NCBI RefSeq assembly: GCF_019977235.1
Contig: NZ_AP024646.1
Span: 3,658,001-3,722,000, forward strand
Direction: 5' to 3'
DNA: 64,000 bases
Origin: Arthrobacter sp. StoSoilB5
GTDB lineage: Bacteria; Actinomycetota; Actinomycetes; Actinomycetales; Micrococcaceae
Position numbers and translations under genes: made by a program. Positions 16,756-28,766 of the stretch are shown here, one piece after another. How positions within the stretch are numbered: position 1 is the first letter of the stretch; each line of letters begins with the position of its first letter. The notes beneath the pieces are model-generated. The model saw nothing but the letters and a program-made list of their open reading frames with translations, was not told where the DNA came from and made no database searches.

Positions 16756-17487
16756 TTAGTTGCGTTCCCGCAACCAGGCGACAGCCTGATCGGCCGGCCC
16801 TTCAAACTGGACAGTGCCGGAAGACAACACGACTCCCCTATCGCAGATCCGCGAAATCATGTCCAGGTCATGGCTAACAACCACCAGGGTCCTGCCTTCA
16901 TCGGACAGCTGCTTGATCTTGGCCAAGCACTTCCGCTGGAAAGGTTCATCGCCAACGGCCAGGATCTCATCCACAAGGAAGATGTCCGGCTGCGTATGGA
17001 CCGCAACAGCAAACGCCAGGCGCAGGAACATTCCGGAAGAATAGAACTTCACTTCCGTGTCAATGAACTGCTCAATCTCGGAGAAAGCAACGATCTCGTC
17101 GAATTTCTCGTTAATCTCCTGCTCTGTCATTCCAAGGATTGCAGCGTTGAGGAAGACATTCTCGCGGCCAGACAAATCCGGGTGGAAACCGGCGCCAACC
17201 TCGATCAGTCCGGCCACGCGGCCCTTGGTCCGCACCGTGCCCTGATCTGGAAGGATGACCCCGGAAATCAGCTTCAGCAAGGTGGATTTACCGGAGCCGT
17301 TGAAGCCCAAGAGAGCTACAGTCTCCCCATCTTGAATCTCAAAGCTGACATCGTGCAGGGCATCGAACTTCTTCGTGAGTTCTCCCTTGCGTCCCTTGAC
17401 GAGCCAAACCAGCGTCTCTTTAAGGGAGTGCGAGTGACGCAGGTTGAAGGTCTTTTTCAAGCCTTTGACTATGACGGCGGTGCCCAC
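16756..17487 (-). CDS. wzt: Polysaccharide ABC exporter ATP-binding protein Wzt
   Basis: 243-residue ATPase of the polysaccharide/teichoic-acid export type. Walker A is GFNGSGKST, the signature region reads YSSGMFLRLAFAVAV and Walker B reads IFLVDEILAVGD, the last being characteristic of Wzt/TagH proteins. It lacks the C-terminal carbohydrate-binding domain of O9a-type Wzt, as do galactan and teichoic-acid exporters. GTG 17487 begins immediately after the wzm stop, with AGGAGG inside the end of wzm, so the two are translationally coupled. With Wzm it would export an undecaprenyl- or decaprenyl-linked polymer, here most likely the galactofuranan made by GlfT2. Confidence 0.92.
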   Translation of the reverse strand: MGTAVIVKGLKKTFNLRHSHSLKETLVWLVKGRKGELTKKFDALHDVSFEIQDGETVALLGFNGSGKSTLLKLISGVILPDQGTVRTKGRVAGLIEVGAGFHPDLSGRENVFLNAAILGMTEQEINEKFDEIVAFSEIEQFIDTEVKFYSSGMFLRLAFAVAVHTQPDIFLVDEILAVGDEPFQRKCLAKIKQLSDEGRTLVVVSHDLDMISRICDRGVVLSSGTVQFEGPADQAVAWLRERN

Positions 17488-18345
17488 TCAGACCTCCTGC
17501 GCAAAATGGCCTTCGAGCCGGCGGAAGACCAGCTGGCCGATAATAAGGAAAACTGCGGCCATGCCCAGTCCAGCCAGCCCCGTCAACATGAGATGCGGGG
17601 GTAGCTCGACGGGCTTGGTGACCGTGGGATACCAGAACGCCCAATGGAACAATTCAACAGCCACCGTCACCGGGTTGAGCTGATAGATCGTCAGGACCCA
17701 GTCGGGAGCAAGCCGACGGATCATGGTCCAGTCATAGAGTACGGGCGAGGTCCAGGTGACGATCATCATCAGCATGTCCACGATGTTCTCCGCGTCACGG
17801 AAAAACACGTTGACGGCCCCTGCCAGGAGGCCAAGGCCCGTGGCGGTGACGGCCACAATGACAAAGCCCAGCGCTGCACCCAGAAGCTGCATGACATCGG
17901 GTCGCCACCCGTTGAAAAGGGCGGCAACCAACAGGACGACCAGTTGGGGAAGGAAATGTACAGCAGCGACCCACACTGACGCCACGGGAAAGAGCTCCCG
18001 GGGCAGGTAGATCTTTTTCACCAGGGCAGCATTCCAAACGATCGAACGCGTTGCATTTGAAAAAGCCTCAGTGAAGAAGTTGACCACGATGACGCCGGAG
18101 AACATGTAAAGCGCGTAGTTGGGAATCTGGTCCCCCACGCGAAGTACGATGCCCAGTGCAAAGAACAAAACCAGGTATTGGACCAACGGTTTCACGTAGG
18201 ACCACGCCAGACCCAGCACGGAGCCCCGGTAGCGGACCCTGAGTTCCTTGCGGACGATCAGTTTGAGGAGGTACCGGCGCCGGAATACATCCAGCAGACC
18301 GGCACCCACCCCGGGAACAGCATAGATATCAGTGGAGTTGGCCAT
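17488..18345 (-). CDS. wzm: Polysaccharide ABC exporter permease Wzm
   Basis: 285-residue integral membrane permease of the ABC-2 type. The N-terminal amphipathic region LLKLIVRKELRVRYRGSVLG precedes six membrane helices, and LGLAWSYVKPLVQYLVLFF marks the first of them; both are hallmark stretches of Wzm/TagG-like exporters. It lies two bases downstream of glfT2 and is followed without gap by wzt. The pair is expected to move a lipid-linked polysaccharide from the cytoplasm to the outside. Close packing with glf and glfT2 makes a galactofuranose polymer the natural cargo, by analogy with the galactan exporter Rv3783-Rv3781 of mycobacteria. Confidence 0.92.
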   Translation of the reverse strand: MANSTDIYAVPGVGAGLLDVFRRRYLLKLIVRKELRVRYRGSVLGLAWSYVKPLVQYLVLFFALGIVLRVGDQIPNYALYMFSGVIVVNFFTEAFSNATRSIVWNAALVKKIYLPRELFPVASVWVAAVHFLPQLVVLLVAALFNGWRPDVMQLLGAALGFVIVAVTATGLGLLAGAVNVFFRDAENIVDMLMMIVTWTSPVLYDWTMIRRLAPDWVLTIYQLNPVTVAVELFHWAFWYPTVTKPVELPPHLMLTGLAGLGMAAVFLIIGQLVFRRLEGHFAQEV

Positions 18346-18347
18346 CG

Positions 18348-21592
<3,245 letters not shown>

Positions 21593-21674
21593 TCAAGGCT
21601 ACCCGACATGGCGCGGGTTCCCCGTATCCGGGCCCATCGTCAAGCAGGGGCAGCCGGGGTCCACAAACGGCAAA

Positions 21675-21701
21675 GGGAGGCTGGCACGTGGCCAGCCTCC
21701 C
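21675..21701 (-). terminator. Hairpin ending the acetamido-sugar operon
   Basis: Perfect 11-bp stem (21675-21685 with 21691-21701) and a five-base loop. On the minus strand it is followed by TTTG. It lies 27 bases after the dehydrogenase stop and separates that three-gene set from glf. Confidence 0.75.
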
Positions 21702-21727
21702 CCAAAGGCGTTGCTTAATTTGGCGGA

Positions 21728-22714
21728 TCAGAGGGTGATGACGGAGCCTGATTTGGCGGAGTCCAGCACGGCCTCGGCAACCCGCAACGTCTCAAGGCCT
21801 TCAGCCATCGTGACGATATTCATCGACTTTCCGAGAACTGCATCACGGAATGCCTCATGTTCCATTTTCAAGGGCTCGCGCTTGGCCAAGGCGAAACGGG
21901 TCGAGGATCCCTCCGATACACCCCGGAAGGCCGCGACGGAATCCCAGTCCGTCTGGAAGGTTCCGTTCTCCACGAAGGTCAGGTCGGCAGAAATAGTGTC
22001 GGCGATGAAAGCGCCACGTTCGCCCAGAACAACTGTTGTGCGTTCCTTCATCGGTGACAGCCAATTGACGATGTGGTTGGTTACGACGCCGCTCTTGAGG
22101 TGGCCGATGGCTGTAACCATGTCTTCATGCTCCCGGCCACTACGCGACGTGGTATGCGCTACGACATTCACGAAGTTGCTCTGCGCGAGCCAAGCGGTGA
22201 GATCGATATCGTGCGTGGCGAGGTCCTTGACCACCCCGACGTCAGCGATACGTGCGGGGAAAGGTCCCTGCCTCCTCGTGCTGATCTGGTAAACGTCACC
22301 AAGATCACCATTCCCGAGCCGCTCGCGAAGGCTCTGCAGTGAAGGGTTGAAGCGCTCGATGTGGCCGACGGCGCCGATGAGTCCTTTGGCTTCAAAGGCC
22401 CGGGCAATGCGTCCGCCCGACTCGGAATCGTTGGCGATCGGTTTCTCGACGAGGCAGTGGATACCGGCCTCAGCGAGCCGCAGCGCCACTTCCTCGTGGA
22501 GGATGGTCGGCACGGCAGCCACTGCCATGTCGATTCCCTGCTCGATCAATTCTTCGACCGTGTTGTAGACAGTCAGCCCATCGGCAACATTGTGTGGATC
22601 ACCGAACGAATCCGCGACAGCAACGAGGTCAACGCCATCAAGCTCGCGGATAACGCGGGCATGATGGCGGCCCATCATACCCAGACCGATGAGGCCTGCG
22701 CGGAGGTTTGCCAC
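21728..22714 (-). CDS. Gfo/Idh/MocA sugar dehydrogenase, WbpB/WlbA-like
   Basis: 328-residue NAD(P)-dependent oxidoreductase. The Rossmann fold shows GLGMMGRHHARV at the N-terminus and the family's LVEKPIA catalytic lysine motif near residue 96, then HIERFNP and ATHDIDLTAWL, the substrate-binding histidine region. In the WbpB/WlbA group this enzyme oxidises the 3-hydroxyl of UDP-N-acetylglucosaminuronic acid or a related nucleotide sugar, the step before transamination. GTG 22714 shares a base with the aminotransferase stop codon. Together with the next two genes it forms an oxidation, transamination and acetylation series. The exact sugar cannot be fixed from sequence. Confidence 0.82.
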   Translation of the reverse strand: MANLRAGLIGLGMMGRHHARVIRELDGVDLVAVADSFGDPHNVADGLTVYNTVEELIEQGIDMAVAAVPTILHEEVALRLAEAGIHCLVEKPIANDSESGGRIARAFEAKGLIGAVGHIERFNPSLQSLRERLGNGDLGDVYQISTRRQGPFPARIADVGVVKDLATHDIDLTAWLAQSNFVNVVAHTTSRSGREHEDMVTAIGHLKSGVVTNHIVNWLSPMKERTTVVLGERGAFIADTISADLTFVENGTFQTDWDSVAAFRGVSEGSSTRFALAKREPLKMEHEAFRDAVLGKSMNIVTMAEGLETLRVAEAVLDSAKSGSVITL

Positions 22715-23805
22715 TAGCTTCCTGCCTTTGCGATGGCGTTGACTGCCGTCACGATGCGGTCCAGGTCGTCCTGGCTCAACGATGGGTGCACCGGGAGGGA
22801 CAGGACGCTGGCTGCAGATTCTTCAGTTACGGGCAATTCATCTGATGTCTGGAAAGGGGCAAGGCGGTGGTTCGGGATGGGGTAGTACACTCCGCAGCCG
22901 ACGTTGTATTCCTCACGCAATGCCTTTGCGAAACCGTCACGGTCCTCGGTAATGCGGATGGTGTACTGGTGGTACACGTGCTCATACCCCTCTGCTACCT
23001 TCGGGGTGATGACGCCCTCGATGTTGGCATCAAAGAATGCCGCGTTTTCCTGCCGCGTCTTCGTCCAGCCTTCGACCTTCGTCAGTTGGACGCGCCCGAT
23101 GGCTGCATGGATGTTGGTCATGCGGGCGTTGAAGCCAACCAACTCATTCTCGTACTGGCGCTCCATGCCCTGGTTGCGCAAGAGGCGGAGGCGGCGTTCG
23201 ACGTCGGCCAGGCCTGTGCTGACCATGCCACCTTCGCCGGAGGTCATGTTCTTCGTTGGGTAAAGGCTGAACATAGCGAAGTCGCCGAAGGTTCCGACCT
23301 TCCGGCCGTTGACAGCAGCACCATGAGCCTGGGCTGCATCCTCGAACACCTTAACCCCATGCTTTGCGGCGAGCGCTCCGATGGCATCGACGTCAAAGGG
23401 ATGGCCGTACAGGTGGACCGGCATGATCGCGGCCGTACGGTCAGTAATCTTCGACTCAACGGACGCAGGATCAAGCGTGTAGTAGTCCGGGTCAACATCG
23501 GCAAAAACAGGTGTGGCTCCGGTCAGCGCGACCGAGTTGGCCGTTGCTGCGAAGGTGAACGAAGGAACAATGACTTCGTCGCCGGCGCCAATGCCGGCGG
23601 CCAGCAAGCCAAGGTGCAGGCCCGAAGTGCCTGAGTTGACGGCGACAGCTGCGCGGCCGTCCAGGAGTACTTGGGAAAATTCCTGCTCGAAGGACGCAAC
23701 CTCCGAGCCTTGGGCGAGCTGGCCGGAGGCCAAAACTGCCTCGACGGCCTTGCGCTCGTCGTCGCCGATGATGGGTTTGGCGGGGGGAATGAATTCGGGG
23801 CTCAT
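22714..23805 (-). CDS. DegT/DnrJ/EryC1-family nucleotide-sugar aminotransferase, WbpE-like
   Basis: 363-residue PLP enzyme. The cofactor-binding stretch EDAAQAHGA and the Schiff-base lysine K185 in SLYPTKNMTSGEGG are clearly present, as are NSGTSGLHLGL near residue 57 and the C-terminal VYYPIPNH and LPVHPSLS motifs. It would aminate a 3-keto nucleotide sugar produced by the neighbouring dehydrogenase. The start overlaps the acetyltransferase stop by four bases. WbpE-type enzymes pair with WbpB and WbpD, which is exactly the arrangement seen, making a 3-amino then 3-acetamido sugar the probable product. Confidence 0.87.
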   Translation of the reverse strand: MSPEFIPPAKPIIGDDERKAVEAVLASGQLAQGSEVASFEQEFSQVLLDGRAAVAVNSGTSGLHLGLLAAGIGAGDEVIVPSFTFAATANSVALTGATPVFADVDPDYYTLDPASVESKITDRTAAIMPVHLYGHPFDVDAIGALAAKHGVKVFEDAAQAHGAAVNGRKVGTFGDFAMFSLYPTKNMTSGEGGMVSTGLADVERRLRLLRNQGMERQYENELVGFNARMTNIHAAIGRVQLTKVEGWTKTRQENAAFFDANIEGVITPKVAEGYEHVYHQYTIRITEDRDGFAKALREEYNVGCGVYYPIPNHRLAPFQTSDELPVTEESAASVLSLPVHPSLSQDDLDRIVTAVNAIAKAGS

Positions 23806-24392
23806 GCCTCTACCTCTCGAAGGGTCTCGTTCTGTTCAACATATGTGGCGCCGGTTTCCGGGCATACCCAGTTCTCGCCATTGCGCTGCAGCGGGAAACC
23901 CGCCTTACCAACCCACCCGTGCCGCCTGGCCGGAACCCCGACCATCAGCGCGAAATCGGGAACATCTTTGGCGACAACTGCTCCTGCGGCGACGGTGGCC
24001 CAGCGTCCAATGGTCACGGGAGCGACGCATACTGCGCGGGCACCAATGGACGCTCCCTCACGAATGGTGACGCCCACGGGCTCCCAATCATGTGCACTCT
24101 TCAGGCTGCCGTCCGGACCGACCGCACGCGGATAGGTATCATTCGTCAGCACTACTGCCGGGCCGATGAAGACACCGGCTTCAAGCTCTGCGGGCTCGTA
24201 GACAAGTGCATAGTTCTGTACTTTGCAGTTGTCCCCCATCTTGACGCCGGTGCCGATGTAGGCACCGCGTCCTACGATGCAATTGACGCCCAGCTCGGCT
24301 TTCTCGCGGACCTGGGCCAGATGCCAGATCTTGGATCCATCACCAATTACCGCCTCGTCTGAAACATCGGCGCTCTCTGCAACCACTATCAC
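23802..24392 (-). CDS. Hexapeptide-repeat sugar N-acetyltransferase, WbpD/WlbB-like
   Basis: Left-handed beta-helix acetyltransferase of 196 residues from GTG 24392, chosen because AGAAGGGA lies nine bases upstream and the protein then begins at VIVVAESADVSD; the frame is open to TTG 24428. Hexapeptide repeats run through GDGSKIWHLAQV, GVNCIVGRGAYIGTGVKMG and VTIGRWATVAAGAVV; these pieces are the usual markers of WbpD/WlbB proteins, which acetylate the 3-amino group of UDP-GlcNAc(3NH2)A-type sugars with acetyl-CoA. First gene of the three-gene operon, divergent from the FHA-FtsK gene across about 200 bases in which no other gene is visible. Confidence 0.85.
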   Translation of the reverse strand: MIVVAESADVSDEAVIGDGSKIWHLAQVREKAELGVNCIVGRGAYIGTGVKMGDNCKVQNYALVYEPAELEAGVFIGPAVVLTNDTYPRAVGPDGSLKSAHDWEPVGVTIREGASIGARAVCVAPVTIGRWATVAAGAVVAKDVPDFALMVGVPARRHGWVGKAGFPLQRNGENWVCPETGATYVEQNETLREVEA

Positions 24393-24590
24393 CGGTGAAG
24401 GTCCCTTCTCATTGAGCACACGCGACAACGAGTCTCATCTTAGCCGAGACGCCATGCCCTCGCGTCAAGGCGATGCCCGCGCTGGTATAGCCAAAAGTTG
24501 TCCACATAGCCCAGGGAAGGGAGAGCCTTCACCGCAGAAATTCCATAGCCTCAGTTCTGGACGGCAACCTCAAGGCAGAAAGGAATGGCG

Positions 24591-27500
24591 ATGACCTTGG
24601 AGTGCACGCTGGTTCGCGGCCCGGACGCCGCGTCTCCCGCGCCCCCGGAAGAGCTGACAATCACCGTTGCTCGCGGCATGCCCGGCTCAGAGCTTCAGTC
24701 ACAATTGCAGAAGGCCCGAGGGGTCGGTCGCTTGTCGGTTGCCGGGGAAGACTTGTCTGCCCTGATCGTGGGAAACCCACCACTGGTTTCTGGTGCGGTC
24801 CTGGTGGAGGGCGGGTCCCCGCCGGGAAAGACAATGCTTCCGGCACCGCCGCTCTTGCTCCTGGCACATACCGGGCCAGGAGCCGGTTCAGTCTTTGCGC
24901 TCCAGCGCGGTCACCACCGCATTGGGCGCGGCCCTGCCGACATCTGCGTCCCAGATCCCGGGATGTCCCGGGAACACGCCGTGTTGGAGGTGTCCAGCAC
25001 CGCCATGAAAGTCGCGGACACAGGGAGCCGGAATTCAGTGTTTGTTGATGGGGAGCCTGCCCGGCAAAGGAAGGTGACATCATCGTCGAGGATTCTCTGC
25101 GGCAACACCACCTTCACTATCGTTACGCCAAATGGCTCGAGGCCCGGAATTCAAGCCGACGCCGGCCGTTCTGTTGAGGAGCCGCTCGAAGTCCAGCGTC
25201 GTAGGGGTTCCCTGAACCGGTGGTCGATTGCCGCCTCGGCAGGGCTGCCGCTCGTGGCAGGCCTTGGTCTTGCCCTCGCAACCGGAATGTGGATGTTCCT
25301 CGGGTTCACGGCCGTTTCTGCCGTCGGCCTGATTGTTCCCATGATCGCCGGCAAGAAGGAACGCGCGGAGTTCAAGCTTGCCGTTGCGACGGCGGCCCGG
25401 GAGGACGCCGAACGCCGCCGTCGATGTTCTCCGTCTGCGGCAGACATCATCGTTGCCGCCTTGGTTCCGGCAGAGGGCGGGGATTTGACGCCTTCGGTAC
25501 ACGTTCCATCGCCCAGCCCGGAACTAGGTCTGACTGCTTCATCACCCCAAGCGCCGGCCTCCGGGTCCGGAACGTGGGTCCGCCTTGGAACCGCCCCCAC
25601 GGATGCCAATGTTCGACTGGTCCCTGCAGATCCCCTTTTCCGTCCGCCATCAATCGGCGCCATGCCGGTAACGCTGGGCCCGCACTCCTCGACTGTTGCG
25701 TTGCACGGCCAGACGGAGCATGTCGATGCAATGATCCGTTTCATCCTCATGCAACTTGCAAGCTTCCCCGCGTCGAGGGACACGCCGATCATCCTTCTTG
25801 GGCCCATCATCCGGCTGCCCCTCAGCGCCCGCTTCCTGCCAAATCTGACGATTGCCACAAATGACGCGACTGCTACGGCAGCTTTCCGAGGGTTCAAAGG
25901 AATCCCCAAAGGCACGCTTATTGTTCTCGAGGACTCACGGGGCGGGGCGGGCCGCGATGCCGCACTCCTTGATGCCGCTCTGGAGGCCTCGTGGCAGGTG
26001 TTGCGATACTGCGGTCCCCTCGGCGGAGCCACTGGCGTGGCGATTGAGATAGGGCAGTCGGGTACATCAGCAGTTCTGCAGGCCTACGGTGAGCGCCGAC
26101 AATTCATCCCTGACATGGTCCCGCTGAAGGCTTTCGATCAGTTTTGCCGCAGGGCGGCGTCCCAGGAGCATTCGGAAGATCCTGCCAATGCCAGCATTCC
26201 TCCATCGTGCTCTTTGGATGACGTGCTTCCAGTCGGCCCTCGAGGCATACTCCGGCGATGGGCTGATGAGAACACAAGACACGAGCTCACCGCGGTTCTG
26301 GGGCAGGGCAGGAACGGCTCTTTGTCCTTTGACTTCCATCTGGATGGACCGCATCTCTTGGTAGCGGGAACAACCGGTGCCGGGAAGTCTGAGCTGCTGC
26401 GGACCATCGTGTCGTCTTTGGCCCTGAATCACCCGCCGAGCAAGGTGACGTTTTTGTTCGTCGACTTCAAGGGCGGCTCCGGGCTACGCCCATTGATTGG
26501 GCTTCCGCACTGCGTAGGCTTTCTAACTGATTTGGGAAGCGGCCATCTTGACCGGGTTCTTACTTCCCTGCGTGGCGAGATTCGTCATCGCGAGGAGTTG
26601 TTTGCAGCGGCTGGGACTTCTGACTTGTCAGCGTACCGAAGGTCTGCGCAGCCCACGAGGCTGGCTCTCCCCCATCTGATGCTGATTATCGATGAGTTTC
26701 GGATGCTGGTGGATGAAGCCCCAGAAGCTCTTCGTGAGCTCATGCGCATTGCCGCCATTGGGCGGTCGTTGGGTATTCATCTGGTCATGGCTACGCAAAG
26801 GCCACAAGGTGCCTTGACCGCCGACATCCGCGCCAACGTCACTTCAAGCATCGCCCTACGTGTCCAGTCTGATGCGGAGTCAGTGGACATCATCAATTCC
26901 AAAGCCGCAGCTTCCATCGGCGTGGATGTCCCCGGGCGCGCGTATCTTGTCAGGGCCGCCGGCTCCCCTGAACAATTCCAGACGGCATCGCTTGCTGTTC
27001 CCGCCACGGTGCGCCGCTCGTCCGCAAGGGCAGCAATCGTGCAGTCGGCAGCCCAAGCCTTGCATTCCGCGCAGGACGTGGATCCACCTGCCGGGAAGTC
27101 GTTGGCCCTCGCGGAGGAAAGGGTGGAGACCGTGGTCTCGGCTATCCGAACCGTCTGGCAATCCCTGGGGCGAGCCCAACCCAGGCAACCCGTTGCGCCA
27201 CCACTGCCAGCTTCCATTGGGTGGACCGAGGATTTGTCGGCCTTTGGGCTGGCAGGCGAGGAGTTTGAAACCCTGTCGGATGCCTCCAGGGCTGCGGTAG
27301 GTCCCTTGGGGATTCTGGACAGACCGGAACGACAGTCGGTTGAGGCCCTGCGATGGTCACCTTCCGATCATGGCCATCTCGCCATGATCGGCAGCAGTTC
27401 CAGTGGAATGCACGAATGTTTCAGGGCGGCGTCGGCGATGCTGGCAGCGCATGGGCCCCAACCGCATCTCTACGTCCTGGATGCGACAGGAATGCTGGGA

Positions 27501-28766
27501 AAGCCCAGGCAAGCGGGCAGTTATGGCGCCACCCTTGGCCTGCATCAGTTGCCGTTGGCGGTGCGGGTTCTTGAGCGGCTCTCTCAAGAAATGGCACGTC
27601 GGCGTTTAGCAGGCGAGGACGGGTCGAAGAGTTCCCGATTGGTCCTGATCGTTGCCGGCTGGTGTTCATGGGCCGCAGCGCTTCGATCAGGGCGCTTCGC
27701 GTGGGCAGAGGACCTTTTGAGGGACATCATCCGGGACGGAACGCCCCTTGGAGTGACAGTCCTGATATCCGGCGAACGCGAACTCGTCACCTCACGCTTC
27801 TTCGCCGCCATCCCCAACCGGGCATTCTTCCCAACAGGCTCCACGGAAGAGGCGCGCTATCACTGGCCTCGGCTTCCGGAGGTTGAGTCCCTCCCGGGCC
27901 GCTCCGTTGCCATGGGTGAGTTCGTTCAGGGCGGAGCGGCGGTGGCCCATTTCCGTTCGGCGCCAAGCAAGACGGCGTGGCCGTTCGCTGACCTTCAACC
28001 TTCAGCACACCCACCCTTCCGGGTGCGGCCACTCCCCGAATCCCTCAGTCGGTCTGATTTCGATGTCGCGATGGCATCTATTCCAGGAACACCACTGCCA
28101 TCCCCGGGCTCGGCCGAACCCGTTAGCTACAACGCTGAGGCTGAAGACACGGGCCTCCGGACATCCCTGGAAACCAGCGTCCTATGGATCGGCATTGGGG
28201 GTGACGAATCCGTTCCCGTGTCATTTCCCCTTGAGCCGCGTGGCGTCAGCATTGTCATTGGGGGTCACCGCACCGGGAAGACTTCAGTGTTGGCAGCCCT
28301 CACATCTATGAATGCCCATGTTCCGTGGGTCTTTCCGGAAGCTGGACGTGCTGCCGATGCTTTCTGGGCAACCGTGGCGCGCTCTGCAGCTGCGGGATCG
28401 CTGGATCCTGCAAGCATCCTCCTCGTCGATGACGCCGACGTCCTGGGTACGGAGGGGCGTGCAGCTCTCGCGGCCCTTGCCGGCCAAACACGAGGCGTGA
28501 TCATGACGGCCACGTCGGGTCCCGCATTGACTCAGCGTTTGCCGCTGGCCCGGGAGGTCCAAGCTACTGGCATGGGCCTGATTCTGGCTCCGAGGACTCC
28601 ACTGGACGGCGACATCCTGGGCGTGAGGCTTGACGTGGAGGATTCGCCGCGTGCCGGTCGGGGCGTGATTGTCCGGGAAAACCGTATGGCGCAGGTGCAG
28701 GTGGCCTTCACCACAGGCTCCACGACGGATATCAGCGTTACCGGCAGCGATGGCGGATACAGCTAG
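24591..28766 (+). CDS. FHA-domain FtsK/SpoIIIE ATPase, EssC/EccC-like (type VII secretion type)
   Basis: 1391 residues from ATG 24591, which has AAAGGA seven bases upstream; an ATG at 24585 is too close to that site. An FHA domain lies at about 91-178 (HRIGRGPADI, GMSREHAVLEV), two membrane helices at about 213-255, then three FtsK-type modules. Module one is canonical: Walker A GTTGAGKSELL near 592, FVDFKGGSG, Walker B LMLIIDEF near 699, and the MATQRPQGALTADIRAN stretch typical of EccC/EssC. Module two is degenerate, with GSSSSGMHE near 933 in place of a P-loop. Module three has GGHRTGKTS near 1223 and ILLVDDADVL. The plan matches EssC, the motor of Firmicutes-type T7SS. No WXG100, EsxA or EccB/D/E-like gene lies in the window. 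Its stop codon overlaps that of the convergent neighbour. Confidence 0.85.
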   Translation: MTLECTLVRGPDAASPAPPEELTITVARGMPGSELQSQLQKARGVGRLSVAGEDLSALIVGNPPLVSGAVLVEGGSPPGKTMLPAPPLLLLAHTGPGAGSVFALQRGHHRIGRGPADICVPDPGMSREHAVLEVSSTAMKVADTGSRNSVFVDGEPARQRKVTSSSRILCGNTTFTIVTPNGSRPGIQADAGRSVEEPLEVQRRRGSLNRWSIAASAGLPLVAGLGLALATGMWMFLGFTAVSAVGLIVPMIAGKKERAEFKLAVATAAREDAERRRRCSPSAADIIVAALVPAEGGDLTPSVHVPSPSPELGLTASSPQAPASGSGTWVRLGTAPTDANVRLVPADPLFRPPSIGAMPVTLGPHSSTVALHGQTEHVDAMIRFILMQLASFPASRDTPIILLGPIIRLPLSARFLPNLTIATNDATATAAFRGFKGIPKGTLIVLEDSRGGAGRDAALLDAALEASWQVLRYCGPLGGATGVAIEIGQSGTSAVLQAYGERRQFIPDMVPLKAFDQFCRRAASQEHSEDPANASIPPSCSLDDVLPVGPRGILRRWADENTRHELTAVLGQGRNGSLSFDFHLDGPHLLVAGTTGAGKSELLRTIVSSLALNHPPSKVTFLFVDFKGGSGLRPLIGLPHCVGFLTDLGSGHLDRVLTSLRGEIRHREELFAAAGTSDLSAYRRSAQPTRLALPHLMLIIDEFRMLVDEAPEALRELMRIAAIGRSLGIHLVMATQRPQGALTADIRANVTSSIALRVQSDAESVDIINSKAAASIGVDVPGRAYLVRAAGSPEQFQTASLAVPATVRRSSARAAIVQSAAQALHSAQDVDPPAGKSLALAEERVETVVSAIRTVWQSLGRAQPRQPVAPPLPASIGWTEDLSAFGLAGEEFETLSDASRAAVGPLGILDRPERQSVEALRWSPSDHGHLAMIGSSSSGMHECFRAASAMLAAHGPQPHLYVLDATGMLGKPRQAGSYGATLGLHQLPLAVRVLERLSQEMARRRLAGEDGSKSSRLVLIVAGWCSWAAALRSGRFAWAEDLLRDIIRDGTPLGVTVLISGERELVTSRFFAAIPNRAFFPTGSTEEARYHWPRLPEVESLPGRSVAMGEFVQGGAAVAHFRSAPSKTAWPFADLQPSAHPPFRVRPLPESLSRSDFDVAMASIPGTPLPSPGSAEPVSYNAEAEDTGLRTSLETSVLWIGIGGDESVPVSFPLEPRGVSIVIGGHRTGKTSVLAALTSMNAHVPWVFPEAGRAADAFWATVARSAAAGSLDPASILLVDDADVLGTEGRAALAALAGQTRGVIMTATSGPALTQRLPLAREVQATGMGLILAPRTPLDGDILGVRLDVEDSPRAGRGVIVRENRMAQVQVAFTTGSTTDISVTGSDGGYS

